Shown: in pieces, positions 1 through 12,064 of the stretch
Layout: every line of letters starts with the position of its first letter
Position numbering within the stretch: the stretch's first letter is position 1
Notes under the pieces: generated by a model
What the model saw: only the letters and a program-made list of their open reading frames with translations
Database searches by the model: none
What the model was told of the DNA's origin: nothing
Source: Euphorbia lathyris
Lineage: Eukaryota; Streptophyta; Magnoliopsida; Malpighiales; Euphorbiaceae
Length of the DNA stretch: 64,000 bases
Assembly (NCBI RefSeq): GCF_963576675.1
Contig: NC_088910.1
Coordinates: forward strand, 105,180,807 to 105,244,806
Reading direction: 5' to 3'
Position numbers and translations under genes: made by a program

Positions 1-1487
1 AGTGCCCAGCTCGGCGAGCTGGGCCTCCTGGGCCAAAAAAAAAATATATTTTTTTTTTATTTTAAACCTGAAAACTTTAAAAAAAAAAATAATAATAATA
101 AAATAAAATAAAAGAAAACTAAACAACTAAAAAAAATATTTATTTATTTATTTATTTTTTTTTTTTTTTAAACAACACTTTTAAAAAAACGTAAAAGAAA
201 ACTAAAAAGACTAAACTAAAAGATCAATGTATAATCTAAATAAAACAAACCTGAAAAGTTTTATTAAAACTTGGGTTGCCTCCCAAGAAGCGCTACGTTA
301 TAGTCGGTGAGCTCGACATAGAATTCCCGCCTAGGTGTATGCTTCCACTCGCGTTAGGAACTCGAACTCCTTAACAAATAACCCGTATCTACAAAACGGA
401 TTAAGAGCCTCAAATAAGTTTAATGAAAGTGGGAGGCCGAATTTAAACATATTATGAAAAAGTTTGGTTTGCTCCCTTTTGGATTCTCTTGGTAGGTCGA
501 AGAGAATGAAAACTTCTGAACAAGGAGTAAATCCAAACTTTTCGAACTTTTGAGGAAAAGGTAGTTGATATACACAAGCTTCGATTTGATCGTTTATTTC
601 TATCACATGATTTAGAATTTCAGATTTTGAACCGGGGTTGCTTACCGCTTCCGGTTCTTCACTTACCTCGAGTGATGCATGTGATAGTGGACTTGGTTCT
701 ACCTTTTTGTCATTCCTCAAAGAGATGGCTTGAGCTGATTCCCTTTGTGGGATTTCTATGTTTTCCTTTATGCTTGGGAGAGCATCTCGGGATTGCTTTT
801 GCATCTCTTGGTTTATTTGAGCCAGTTGGTTGCTCAAGTCCTTACAAACCTCCTCGTTGATTGTAAGTCGGGCTGATATTCCTTTCAAAAGGGACAGCAC
901 CTCATCTCGTGAGCTAGAGGGTTATGGAGGAACTTGGCTTGCTTGTTCGTAAGGGAACATTCCCAATTCGTTTTCCCTGTGCTCATTAACAAACCTATTT
1001 GGAGGCCTCAACATGTTAGGGTTCCCATAGGACAGATTTGAGTGTTGAGGTCTCCTCCAATCACTACCATAAAAGCTGTAAGAATTGGGGTTAGAATTAT
1101 ACCTTTGGTGATTACCCACAAAACTTACACTTTCATTGGTGTTGAGGCTCAGATTTGCCATTAAGATATCCATTTTCTCATTTAAGTCGGCCATGGAGGG
1201 ATTGGGAGCCTCATTCTCTAGGGTATGAATGTATTGTCTTGATGGGATAGTAAACTTTTGAGCTTGCCACTCGACTTTTTCTTGCCAATTCATTGATCAG
1301 AGAATGCTGAGAAAAAGTGAAGTTCTAGCACAAAAGTTGATAAGTAACAGTATACAGATATGAACAAGTATAGAAAAGTATAAAGAAATCATATATCAAC
1401 AAGTATAAACGATATAAACAAAGATATTCATAATGAATGCCTAAACTAACAAATCAACCTTTGGTTCGATATTGCAGAAGAAATAAA
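1..1487 (-). mobile_element. Ty3/gypsy internal region, runs off the left edge
   Basis: This is the internal part of a minus-strand LTR element. It lies between its 5' LTR (1512-3131) and the window edge. It holds a tRNA-Asp primer site, an untranslated leader (about 1294-1487), a broken gag-like frame (331-1293) and then A/T-rich sequence (1-300) with many A and T runs. No protease, reverse transcriptase or integrase is visible, although pol could lie outside the window. The small gag-like frame suggests a non-autonomous or heavily reduced member. Confidence 0.75.
331..1293 (-). pseudogene. gypsy gag-like frame with one in-frame stop
   Basis: The frame opens at the ATG at 1293-1291 and stops at a TAA at 924-922. 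The same frame then continues open to 331. The first 123 codons are rich in Asn, Tyr, Ser and Pro and contain the block NPNSYSFYGSDWRRPQHSN. This resembles the linker seen near the C-terminus of plant gypsy gag proteins. The part after the stop (about 190 codons) is acidic and serine-rich, with no recognised domain. Because the two halves share a frame, I read them as one gag-like protein broken by a single nonsense change. No zinc knuckle is visible. Family assignment is by resemblance only. Confidence 0.6.
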
Positions 1488-1505
1488 TCCCCGGCAACGG
1501 CGCCA
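1488..1505 (-). other. tRNA-Asp primer binding site
   Basis: The plus strand reads CCCCGGCAACGGCGCCA, which is the 3' end of plant tRNA-Asp. On the minus strand it is therefore the matching primer binding site. It lies six bases inside the LTR end at 1512. This fixes the orientation of the element and marks the LTR boundary. Confidence 0.9.
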
Positions 1506-1511
1506 AAAACT

Positions 1512-3131
1512 TGATGCGGTTTCTGGGAAACCTCACTAAGGGATAAGTGTACCCCATCGTTATCAAGTAATAAATTTCTGGTTTAAGTCCAGGTTATCGT
1601 GCACAGGATTTATTTCTGCAACTACCGAGCTACTCGATCTCGGATGTTATCTAGGCTTAGGGGGTTTTGAGTTGGTTTGTTTGAATTAATCTACTCCTAG
1701 GTTGAATTATACTAATCCTATCTAAGTTATCTAATTCTAACTAAGTTATCTAATTCTAGCTAAGTTATTCTACGCCTAACTAAGTTACTCTACTCCTAAG
1801 TGATCTTTTACCAATGCAATTAACCGAAGGAACATGAAGGGATACGATGATAATGAAAATAGAATGTTTAAACAATTGAATTGAAACCTAAGTCACTTGT
1901 GTCCAAAGCGATTAACCCGACCTATCCTCCTAAAGTCCCTAGTTCGTGATTCCCTTGTAAGGCCGAAACTAGCTCTAAGGCTCAGTAATTTGGGCTTAAT
2001 CTTCTATAGGGTCGTCAATAGGCACTGACTATGTCAGATTCAGCTCGCAATATGTGCCAACCTAATTTTGGGATCATCGAATGAGTTAAACCAATCAGAC
2101 AAAGCGTAAGACAAAGGTTAAAACATCAAAACAATTGAATAAACAAGAACTATAATATATATCAAAGATGGAAACATTGTCACGAAGTTACAATAAACCT
2201 AGAATTCATAGCATGTATCAGAGGCTAGACAGAATGTAAAAGAAGAAAAATCCCTTTCAGGGAACCTGTCTACCAATGCAGGCGTCTTTCTAGGATTTAA
2301 GGATGAAGCTTGAGCAATCCTCGGTGAATGGAGCTTCGGAGGTGTCTTCAATGGAGGTTTGAAGGATATGGAGGAGGTGGAGAGGATTTCTCAAGGTGAA
2401 AAGCTAAGAAAATTACAAAGGAAAAAGATATCTAAATTACAATGGAAAAATCCTATTTATAGACGCGTCTCGGGCCTCGTTTTGACCTATTTTTGTGTCC
2501 TTGTTGGTGTAGGAAGATGTGGGGCCGAACGTGGCTTCGTGGGGGCGGAATTGGTCTTTTTTACCAATTCCCGCAGGGCTGCTCGCCGAGCAGGGCTGCT
2601 CGCGCCGAGCAGCCCCCTGCTCGTCGAGCAGGCTCCTGCTCGCCGAGCAGGCCTCTGGAGGCCTGCTCGCCGAGCAAGCATAGCCTGCTCGACGAGCAGA
2701 AATGGCCCGTGGGGCCCTGCTCGCCGAGCGTTTTCGCCCGAAGCGTGCTCGATTCAAGCTTGATGAGTTCCATGCCCTTTTTCGTCCGAACTTACACCTG
2801 CACACGCATAAAAACTCCGGAAAATATTAGTCCAAAAGCCAAATTGATCCGTCAATCGCTTATTTGAGCAAACGCTTCGTTTGGTGTGACTTTTGACGGA
2901 TCAACTAGCTTCAAAAGATAATGGAATTATAATATGCATGCCATTTTGGCCGTATTTGCCTAAATTGATCATAAAACGAGCCTAAACAACGAAAAGTAAA
3001 TAAAATGTTTCCAATTTCTAACTAACTCACACAAAAGCATTTAAATGCGAGAATTGCTCGCTTATTAACAAAATAACGCTAAAACCCGTCCTAAAACCGT
3101 ACCCAAAGATAGGGGTTTTTGACCCCTCTCA
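1512..3131 (-). repeat. gypsy 5' LTR, 1620 bp
   Basis: The LTR begins TGATGCGG next to the primer site and ends CCCCTCTCA. The right boundary is fixed because copia gag sequence resumes immediately at 3132 and matches the second copia copy near 40190. The termini are TGA/TCA. The partner LTR and the target duplication lie outside the window. A GC-rich palindrome cluster sits inside at 2579-2730. Confidence 0.8.
2579..2730. repeat. cluster of seven CTGCTCG/CGAGCAG palindromes
   Basis: Seven near-perfect dyads built on CTGCTCGNCGAGCAG occur at 2579, 2596, 2617, 2636, 2663, 2685 and 2717. They form a GC-rich island inside an otherwise AT-rich LTR. The window opens with a related dyad (AGCTCGGCGAGCT, near 9-21). 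Short open frames across it are low-complexity and are not called as genes. Confidence 0.85.
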
Positions 3132-4860
3132 GTACCCAATTCTTTTTGGGTCCTTGCTTATTAGGTTCAACAGGTAAAGCATCATATTTTATTTTATGGC
3201 GACATACTTGAACAGTATGGCCATTCTTTCCACAGAAGTCACAGCTGACCTTCCGTTTAGGATTTCTCACTGACTGGTCAGCACCCCAGTGCTGAGCATG
3301 CCAGCACACCTTTGTGGTGTGTCCTTTCTTCCCACAGAAGTCACACTGGACATTCCGCTGAGGATTCCATCTCTGCTAACCAGTACATCGGTACTGAGTA
3401 TTCAGAGGAATATTTCTTTTGTTTGGAACCTTTAGTTGGTTCTGGATAGTTGTGACGTCCTTTCTCAGTTTCTTAGAAACTGATTGGACTTCAGAGACAG
3501 ACTTATGTATGATCTCCATGTTATCATGCAAAGTTGAGTTGTCCTGAAGAAGGAATCTGAGGTCACTCAGCTTGACCTCTTCAACCTCGTCACAGCGCCT
3601 GCTGAGTGCTCTAACTTTCTTATTACACTTTTTGACAAGTGTGTAGAGATCACTCAGGGCATTAACCATTTCATTTCTGAGCTGGGGTAGTGATATTACC
3701 TCATTTGATTGCTCCTCTTCATCAGATGCAATGGAGGGATCAGCATGCTCAGAGATGCACGGCTCAGCAAGTTCATCAGCCATAAAACAGATCTTTGCTG
3801 ACTCAGTGGCATCAACTTCTGATGATGAAGACTCATCACTGTCGCTCCATGTTGCCACCATTGCCTTTTTTCCGTTCTTCCTTTCTTTCCTCAGCGTGGG
3901 GCAGCTTGACTTGATATGGCCAGTTTGATGACATTCAAAGCATGTAATGGGCTTTGAGTTGTCCTTCTTGTATTTGCTGTCGCTGGACTCAGCTTTATAC
4001 TTATCAAACTTTCTGTAAGGCTTTTTAGAATATTTGTCATTCTTTCTGAACAGCCTTTTCATCTTTCTGGTGAACATAGCCATCTCCTCATCATCTGTTG
4101 AGCTCCCATCGGTGGAGTCAGCTTTCATGACAAGAGATTTTTGCTTCTTGTCTTCAGACTTTTCCTTCACCTCAAAATTCTTCATTGAGATCTCATGGGT
4201 CAGCAATGAGCCGATGAGTTCATCATATTTGTAGGTGGTTAAGTCTTGAGCTTCCTCAACAGCAGTCTTCTTTGCTTTCCAGTTTTTAGGAAGACTCCTA
4301 AGAATCTTCTTGACTTGTTCTTCCTCAGTGAAGATCTTCCCAAGTCTCTTGAGCTCATTGATGATGTTTGTAAACCTTGCATTCATGTCAGATATTCCTT
4401 CATCATCGTTCATTTCGAACAGCTCGTACAGTCTCATCTGCTGGTTCACCTTGGACTCCTTCACTTTGTTGGTTCCTTCGTAGGTGACCTCCAGCTTCTT
4501 CCAGATCTCTTGCGCTGACTCACAACCTGATATCTTATTATATTCTGCAGCATCAAGCGCACAGTGAAGCATATTTATAGCCGAAGCGTGATTTTGTAGC
4601 TTCTTGAGATCATCTTCTGTCCATTTGGCCTCAGCTTTGACAACTGTTTGGCCAGCCACAACTTCAACAGGAACAAACGGGCCTTGGACTATTGAAAGCC
4701 ATGCACTCATGTTTGTTGCCTGAATAAAGTTTTTCATCCTATTCTTCCAGAAGGTGTAATTAGACCCGAAGAATAGGGGAGGCCGAGTAATGGACAGCCC
4801 CTCATGTAAGATCTGAGTTGTCTGGTTTCCTGGGAGAAACCGAGTGCTGTTTTCAGCCAT
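3132..4860 (-). pseudogene. copia gag (first copy), truncated and broken
   Basis: The ATG is at 4860. The N-terminus (MAENSTRFLPGNQTTQ), the UBN2-type gag core and a zinc knuckle CFECHQTGHIKSSC match the second copia copy at 40175-41968. A TAG at 3378-3376 interrupts the frame. The same frame then continues with two more knuckles (CDFCGKKGHTTKVC and CDFCGKNGHTVQVC) until the gypsy LTR cuts it at 3131. Protease and pol are absent here; the rest would lie beyond the gypsy insertion, outside the window. The gag packages element RNA in virus-like particles. This copy is non-functional. Confidence 0.9.
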
Positions 4861-4906
4861 AGTGGGGATCAGCTCAAGGAAGTTAAACCTTTCACAGTGA
4901 GCTTTT

Positions 4907-4920
4907 AAGCTCTGATACCA
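4907..4920 (-). other. tRNA-iMet primer binding site of copia copy 1
   Basis: The minus strand reads TGGTATCAGAGCTT two bases inside the LTR. This is the standard initiator-Met primer site of plant copia elements. Confidence 0.9.
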
Positions 4921-4922
4921 CT

Positions 4923-6280
4923 TGTTGGTCCCTTATAACGTAACAAGTTAGTTCCAAGGGGGGGGGGATAGGAACTATTTAAAATTTAAGTACGTTAAGG
5001 CTGACTTCTTTTTCTTTGAAAAAGGATTACACAGCGCGCTGAGTGAATAAGACACTAGCTTAGTCAACTGGTGACTAAGTCAGCTTCTTTCGTTGAGTCA
5101 GGAGATAGCACTTTGAGTCTATTCCTGAACTCAGATACTCAATACACACAACTCAGCGTGACCTCTTTACTTGGTCAGTTTTGTTTAAGCAAGCAATATA
5201 TATATATATGAAGGAGTTTAAGGTTAGAAAGATGTTACTCAGCAGATTTATCCAGTTTGGGCCTCTAAGCCTACGTCCTGTCCCCGGAACACGTTCCGAG
5301 CTTTCGAATTCTCTACTGAGCTCTTTAACGGTAGAGCATCAAACTTTTTACAACTTAGAAGTTGAGTATAACAAGAGTACCTTCCTCTATACCTCTACTC
5401 ACTCCTAATCTCTCGATGAGTACTATAACCGAGTACTCAGCCTCTCCTTTCTAATCTCTAGAAATGATAAAGATTTGTCCTAAACAACAATTGCTAAGAC
5501 ACCTTAGATGATTGAATAATCACTCTAGACTTTTACACGAAAGATATATAATTTGGTGTAAGAATTTTCTTTGCTTTTCTTCACAGAACTTGAGTAGAAT
5601 TTTGGTCAGCGTAATGGCTTGATAATGTTCTGTGTTGAATGAAGCAACTGAAAGGCACTATTTATAGAGACGTCTGAGATATCAATCATTTCGAATTTCG
5701 AAATAACCGTTGGAGGGAAACGGCTTCCTATCGTTGTCACTCAGTCTTGCTCAGAGCTCTCGGCCAATCAGATTTGAGTATCTTCTGTCCTCGGTCAGCT
5801 TTTAGTCAGTTTGGCAGAATGTCTCTCCATTTATGGTAAGGTCAACTAGACAGCGTCATGTGTCTTCTGAACTTTACCCAAAGTGGAAACACTTTGTCTG
5901 GAAGTTGTTCTTGTTCAGCTGTTGTCTTGTACTCTTTGTCGATTCAACTCAGCAGCTTCATTCCGAAGTTGTTTAACGAAGGTCTTCTAGATCCTTCTTC
6001 CGCTGAGTTGCGTTTTGTTCATAACGACAGCGTTTTGTTCATAACGACAGCGTTTTGCACACGCGGGCGGAGTTGTCTTGATCTGTTTGACTTGGGCTTT
6101 GACTTCCGTATTGGGATTTAAGCCTTTTAGTCTTTATGTCTTATAAACAATTTAACTCAACATTGAACAAACACATTAGTGTAATAAATTAAAGCATTTA
6201 AACTTAGTGTGTTAAGAATATATTTAATTTATCTTAAATAATTTTGTCAGATCAAAATCATGTGGAAAGGTATTTCAACA
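4923..6280 (-). repeat. copia copy 1 5' LTR, 1358 bp
   Basis: The plus strand runs from TGTTGGTCCC to ATTTCAACA, so the terminal inverted repeat is TGTTG/CAACA. It belongs to the same family as the solo LTR at 18882-20226, which is in the opposite orientation. A 20-bp tandem duplication (CGTTTTGTTCATAACGACAG) lies near 6011-6051. The right end abuts a DUF4283 frame, which it interrupts. Confidence 0.9.
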
Positions 6281-6984
6281 CCCATTCTTTGTCTCTCACT
6301 GCAGGGTCCAACTCAATCCGATTCGGACAGAAGGTATCGCTATGCCCCAGGAGGCCACACGCATAGCATATAACACAAAAGAATGGAACCACATATCTGA
6401 ACCGGACTGTACTACCCATACCATTCTTCAGCTACAGCTTCTTCCATCTTTTCAATGCCCCACGCACATCTACTTGAACACAAATGCGCATGAAACATCG
6501 CCACCCACCTATGTTGTTCTTTGAATCGTGTTCCAGAAATGATCCAAGAAAGTTCCCCAACAGAGTTCCAACATTAACTGACATATACCTAAGGGGTAAA
6601 TCGTGTACCTGAACCCAAATCGGGAGATGATATATCAGTACAGCAGCGGGGATCTCACCCTCTCGAAGATGGTGCAAGATCAAAAAATACCCATCAAACG
6701 TCCACGGCCCCCTATCAAGAACTCGCTGTAAGTCCAGGGTATGATAAAATTGAAACAGGAATAAGCCCGTCCCAAGTTCTCTAATCGTCAGCATCTTACC
6801 AGGTCGCCAAAGTCCCGCTATATGGTGCTTCATCACCGGAAGCTTTATGATCCGGTCAGTCAGAAAAACGCCCCACCAGGCAGAATTCCGTTAGCGGCGC
6901 TTCCTCACTTGTGTGCTCTGGTTCCACCGCTAGCTCTTCATCTTCCTCAAGGTGGAGGGATAGTCTGGCCAAATCATCTTCCAT
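6281..6984 (-). pseudogene. DUF4283 / zinc-knuckle ORF1 (LINE gag-like), interrupted
   Basis: The ATG at 6984-6982 opens MEDDLARLSLHLEEDEE. The DUF4283 core follows: a LVGRFLTDR-like segment, LWRPGKMLTIRELG, GPWTFDGYFLILHHL and WVQVHDLPLRYMS. A knuckle end (GHSDTFCPNR) lies next to 6281. Plant L1-type LINE ORF1 proteins have this order. One extra base in the A5 run at 6864-6868 shifts the frame within the LVGRFLTDR segment. The copia LTR cuts the 3' part at 6280. The 5' leader appears to extend to about 7075. It could instead be a host DUF4283 gene, but the LINE reading fits the context. Confidence 0.75.
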
Positions 6985-7080
6985 AGTATCGAGCGCCGGC
7001 GAATTCACAAGAAGAAATCTAGGGTTCCTCACAGGGAGAAGAAGGCAACGCGTCTCACAGGGAGAGAAAAAACTTAATAA

Positions 7081-7370
7081 ATCTATTAAAAAAATTAAGT
7101 TTTGAAGTATTTAAAATCATCAATTGAATTCTTTCCATAATTAAAATGAAGTTTTGTTTAATTATTTATATTTTCATTTTGATTTTGATTACTATTTACT
7201 AATATTTTAAGTTTTAATTATGAGTTCGATATTTTTACTAAAATCGATTAAAACCAAATCAAAATTAATATATTATATAAAAATATTATATATATATATA
7301 TAATTTTTTTATATATACATAATATTTAGTTCGGTTGGATTTTATCACACGATATAAAAAATATTTTTTA
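7081..7370. other. AT-rich spacer, no gene seen
   Basis: This stretch is strongly A/T-rich, with short TA runs near 7290-7316. I see no coding sequence or clear repeat ends. It separates the LINE 5' end from the gypsy gag C-terminal remnant. Confidence 0.6.
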
Positions 7371-8469
7371 TACATATCATACGAAGTCTCGCCTTCCACA
7401 TCCGGCGAAGCCTTTGCGCTTGCTGCCGCCTGAATCTCCTCATATATAACCTTGGAAGCGTTCGCCAAAGTGTCATAATGAAGGGCTTCTTCTATAGAAG
7501 GGATGTTAACTTCTGGATCTTCAAAACCCAGCTCCGAATAGTCCCTCTTTTTACAACGGCGCAAATCCGTTCGCCGTAGTAATACGCCCGAAGGCCACAT
7601 GCCCTCTCCAGATCGGCTTTGTCCTACTCACGACCTTTCTCAGCCGCCTCTTGAGAAGCATTCGCCAATACAAGCTCATCCTTAACCTTCTCAGAGTCGG
7701 TTTTCTCTTGCACCAGCTTAGCCTCGAAGGTGTGGATCTTCCCTTCAAAGTCATCCATTATTGCTCGGGCAGTGACATTGCTCGCTTTCTAGATCGCCAA
7801 CTCTGATCAGGGCCGGCCCTGAGCCTAGGCCCGGGGTGCGCAGGCCTAGGGCCTAGGGCTGGATGGGGTCTAATTTTTTTTAGCGTTATATTTATATAGG
7901 AAAATTAATTTTTTTAATATATATAGTGATAAAATTATACATGAGGGTCTAATTCTTTCTGAAAGCCCATTGACACAAAAAAAGAAGACCTACCCAACCT
8001 TTACACTTTAATTAATAAATTTAATACTAAAGGAGTCTTTATTACTTATTTTGCCTAGGGCCCCTAAATTGTCAGGATCGGTCTTGATTCTGATTCCAGC
8101 TCTTTGACGTGGACCTCATGGGCTACGCCCTTAACTAGACCTATCTCCATAAAATGTAGATGGTTGAAGAGTTGAAAAGAGAAAGGACTTAGACAAAAAA
8201 AATGGAAGAAAAGCTAAGGAAAAATTCAAAAGCCTACGTATCGCCAAAGCCTTTCTCTTGGCATATTTCAGATGGCTTGTATGCGGATACTTCCCTCGGT
8301 TCATCTGGACAGTTGGAATCTGACGAAGAGCTTCGTCCACATTGTTGATTATGACGTCAGATTCCAAGGTCAAAGACTGACCATATGTAGCTTTCCAGTA
8401 TTCGCCAAGATTTGGCTTTTTTGGCTACAAAAAAAAAACCAAACAGAATGTCAAGTATAGAAAATGGAG
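7371..8469 (-). pseudogene. C-terminal gag remnant of a PF04195-type gypsy element
   Basis: Minus-strand fragments in shifting frames give Lys/Glu/Ala-rich coiled-coil peptides, for example around 7754-7630 and 7600-7380 (YSELGFEDPEVNIPSIEEAL). Such tails follow the PF04195 domain in plant gypsy gag proteins. The PF04195 domain itself lies at 18407-20464, and the intervening DNA consists of later insertions. Frame changes, stops and the MITE at 7808-8086 make it non-functional. Coding homology becomes unclear beyond about 8380. Confidence 0.5.
7808..8086. mobile_element. hAT MITE, 279 bp
   Basis: It starts CAGGGCCGGCCCTGAG and ends TCAGGATCGGTCTTG, an imperfect terminal inverted repeat. It is flanked by an 8-bp near-duplication (ACTCTGAT at 7800-7807; ATTCTGAT at 8087-8094). 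It encodes no protein. Confidence 0.75.
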
Positions 8470-8478
8470 TTTAAAAAA

Positions 8479-8605
8479 GGGTTAATACACATATTTGTCC
8501 CTGTATTATCACGGAAAAACAGATATGCCCTTATATCAAATAAACGTACAAAATTATCCCTGAATTTTCCACAAACCTGCAATTATACCGTAATCTAACA
8601 GACTA
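8479..8605 (+). repeat. left terminal inverted repeat of the MULE
   Basis: This is the strongly conserved part of the left arm. It pairs with 17232-17357 at high identity, including ACGGAAAAACAGATATGCCC and CCACAAACCTGCAATTATACC. Confidence 0.9.
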
Positions 8606-8994
8606 ACCTTATTTGACCTAACACCATTAGTCTAGTCATCAGATTACTGACATACACCTATTAACACACTACACATTATTGTCTTTTTCTTCTTTCTCCT
8701 TCATCCATGGCAGCCATCTCCTTCATTCTCCCCTCTTTGAGTGGGAATGAATCTACCATTTTTTTCTGGGAAATCTGACTGGTAGTTCGACATGATTTGC
8801 ACCCATATGTTTTCATCACCCAAAGAGATCCATGATCGGATAAACATATTGAGCCTAGGCACTCGAACAGCTTGACAGCATAATCAAATTGGATGAAACA
8901 CCTATATCTGAACCTTATTTCTCTCTCTCTCTCTCCGCACTCTATAAAATTCTTCTCTTCGAAATGGTGTGATTCAAGTTCGAAGAAGGAAATC

Positions 8995-9220
8995 ATGGCA
9001 TCCCCAAGAAAGCGTCGAGAGATGGACTTGATGAAATTGTTAATCCCTTAATCAATCTCTTCAATTTTCTCAATTTATCATCCTCTTCTTCATCTTCTTC
9101 TGTTTAATCTTATTTGGGTTTTAATTTTGCGATTGACCAGGATGATGAGTGACTACAAAGTTGAGATTATCAATGATGGCATGCACGAGTTCTATGTTCA
9201 TTTCCATGGACCCAATAACA
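8995..9220 (+). pseudogene. captured ubiquitin-conjugating enzyme E2 fragment (exons 1-2)
   Basis: Exon 1 (8995-9038) encodes MASPRKRREMDLMK. A GT-AG intron (9039-9140) follows. Exon 2 (9141-9220) encodes [20 protein letters not shown] and ends FHGPNN before an intact GT donor. This is the N-terminus of the plant UBC4/5/6-type E2 family, including the junction phase expected for that gene. The catalytic cysteine region is absent. A TC-rich 5' leader near 8920-8940 appears to have been captured too. It is a host-gene fragment carried by the MULE, transcribed outward from the left arm if at all. Confidence 0.88.
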
Positions 9221-11639
9221 GTAAATCATATATTATATGTTCCACTTTTCCAGATTTAATCTTGTTCATTACTTCATATCTCTAGATTCTAAAATGGTGT
9301 ATTGGATTTAGGATAAGATTTGCCCTACAAAGTTTGTTTCTTTTTATTGCGTAGTAGTTGTTGTTGGGGTTTAGTGTCCTATAGACAATTGTTCTAGGAT
9401 ACGAACTTAATATAAATGAAGTGTTCTTTATATCGTTTGTTTTAATAAGATATGGTTTCATAACTATATAAAGGCAATCCCTTTTTAAGAACTAAATAAA
9501 GTCTAATAAAAGGACATCCATAAGTTTGTTTAAAGTGATTATAAAGTGTTCATACAAGCATGAAGTGAGATGAAACTTTATAATAAACTTAAAACCACCC
9601 CAAGTCAAGTAATATGTTTAGGATTGACATATCACTGTTGAGACTTGCATGTAACAATGTCTTCTGTCGAGATAGAAAGCTGATCTCACAAGCTTCATAT
9701 ATACAGATATCTGGACAGTTACGTGGATCCAATGAAAAGGAGTTCATTAGGATTGGGGACCCGACTTGAGATAACAGGATGGGTAGAATCATCCTTGTCA
9801 CCTGTTCATTTCATTGGTATTAATAGGTATAAGTAATCCTCAGGCTCAAAGGAATGTTAATTAGTAATTCTGGATTACGGAATGTAACGCTTTGATCCTG
9901 TTGTAACATGATCCATAACAGAGATGACTCTGGGGTGTGAACGGCAGACGTTTGGGTATCACAGGAAGTAATTGCAGGATAGTTATACATTGGATTGAGC
10001 ATTTATCACTCCCGATAAATGGGAGATACGTCCATGGATCGCTTGTGGAAGACTTGACTCTAAATCCTTGCAAGGTGATAGCTTAAGACTTGAAATACAG
10101 ATTTCACTTAACCTATCTAATTGGAGTTGACTCGGCCTGTACAAGTAAAACGAATGTCTCGCTATATGTGACTTGACATTATCCATAGTCATAAGATTCA
10201 GTTCAAGGATGTAGTTGATAAAGGATCGAATTATATTGTAACTAATACAGAAAGGTCAACGACAGAATCAACATGTCTTCTTATAGCTCTGGGGGAATGT
10301 TTCGGATTTGCTAATCACATTTTGCGTACTCATTCCGTTATGCAAAGATTAAATATAATTCTGTAAAAATTAATTTAATAGTTGCGTACGGCTAGAAGCA
10401 ATAAGAACCTAATGGGTCACACATAAGACTTGGAACCCAAAAGAGAAACGGATGTTAAATAATTGATGGAAGCCCAACTGAGTCCGCTAAGGCCCAGTAC
10501 ATGGGGTGGGGCGATTTTCATGTATGAAAATACATGAATAATTTAATTTGATTTTAACAATCCTAATTAGATTATGATTGTGAATTAAATTAATTAAAGG
10601 ATAAATAAGTTAGGAGTTTTAATTAGATTAAATTGCTCCTATTATTATCCTATAATAAGGTTACTATTATTATCTTTATATTTAAGATATAATTATAGAT
10701 AATAAATAAGAATTATATTCCGAATTAAATTCTTATTCAGTAACCTAATTCTATCTAACTAGGTTTTAGATACAAGAGAACCATGTGTAATTTTCGAGAT
10801 ACACATACAAAACCGGGAGAGAGAATTTTCGACCCACACCATAAGGACGAGATTATCCACCGTTTCCTTCCGTTCAATTGATTACATCTCTTTTCTCTTT
10901 ATCATTGATCTTGTGTTGATTAATTAGAGACAATCTATTTTAGTTGTTATATACGGTTGAATTCTAACTTGATCTTCAATTGTTTGTTTTGTGCTTGGGA
11001 ACTCAAAGTAAGAGTTGTGGGCACTTCGTTTGCAACGATAGATAGAACTTCTAAAAGGTATTTCCTTCTATCTCTCTTTATATGAAATGACGATTAACGG
11101 AACTTGGGTTAATGGAAATAGGTTAAAAAATTTCACTACAAAAAAGAGGCGTTTAATGAGGAGAAAAATTATCATTAAATGTCCAAATATTCTCATGAAA
11201 GAGTTTTTAATGAAAATTATTACTCTCATGGCTCCCTTCATTACAGGAGTCCCTTACTAAAAGTAATTATGAGAATAAAATACATTCTCATTATCACAAT
11301 ATATAATGAGATTAATTGGTCTCATTAGAATTTTTTATAATAATAGAAACTCTTCTCATTAAATTATTTATAATAATTAGAAATATTCTCATTAATTTTT
11401 TATATAATAATTAAAAATATTCTCATTAAATCTTTTATAATGATTCAAAAACCCCTCACTAAAGATTTTATCATGATAAAAAAAATTTACATTATATAAT
11501 AATATTCTGCTTATTAATTATAATAATACAATTCAACAATAGATTATAAAACAAAATTCCATTTCAATTCACTAAGAAAGAGCAAATGCATTACATCAAC
11601 AACACAATAGCTTGGATTTTACATATTGGTAAACAATCA

Positions 11640-12030
11640 GCATCAACATCCTATATAAAAGCTCTAGCCGGATGCCTGACTCGAACAAACATGGCATAGC
11701 CAAACATTCCAACCGCTGTAGGACAAACAACAACCTACACAATGCAAGCCCTGTAATTAATATATATACCTGATTAGCAGTACCAAAAAAAATAGAAATT
11801 GTGTTCTAATTAAAAGATCATATGATTATTTCATAATAGATGATTATTTCATTAAACCATTGTTCACATGTGTACCTTATCGTAAATCCAGTGTCCATTA
11901 CCATCTCCTCAATCTCCCCTGTATGCCTCTGAATCTTAGTATGGATCCTATGTTTTATGAGTGACCAGGTCTTGTATATCAGTGCTTGCCTTAGAGTATT
12001 TGGTAAATGCTCTTCAGCTCTGAAATGCAA
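11640..12030 (-). other. unidentified exon-like pieces inside the CACTA element
   Basis: Minus-strand peptides near 11745-11655 (VCPTAVGMFGYAMFVRV) and 12020-11870 (LRQALIYKTWSLIKHRI) look like fragments of real proteins separated by intron-like AT-rich DNA. I do not recognise the parent gene. They are probably captured host sequence. Confidence 0.3.
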
Positions 12031-12064
12031 TGACATGAGTAAGACAGGAAAAAAAGGTAACCCG

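Noticed and set aside
1491..1505. tRNA-Asp gene
   Set aside because: Only the tRNA 3' end complement is present; it is the primer binding site of the gypsy element.
2579..2730. CRISPR-like array
   Set aside because: The repeats are short variable dyads without uniform spacers, and the DNA is a plant nuclear LTR.
2359..2867. Overlapping open frames with ARRAGLL/GEQ-type repeats on both strands
   Set aside because: They are frame shadows of the palindrome cluster in the gypsy LTR, not genes.
6911..7105. Plus-strand open frame rich in Ser/Arg
   Set aside because: It is antisense to the DUF4283 start and leader, with no domain.
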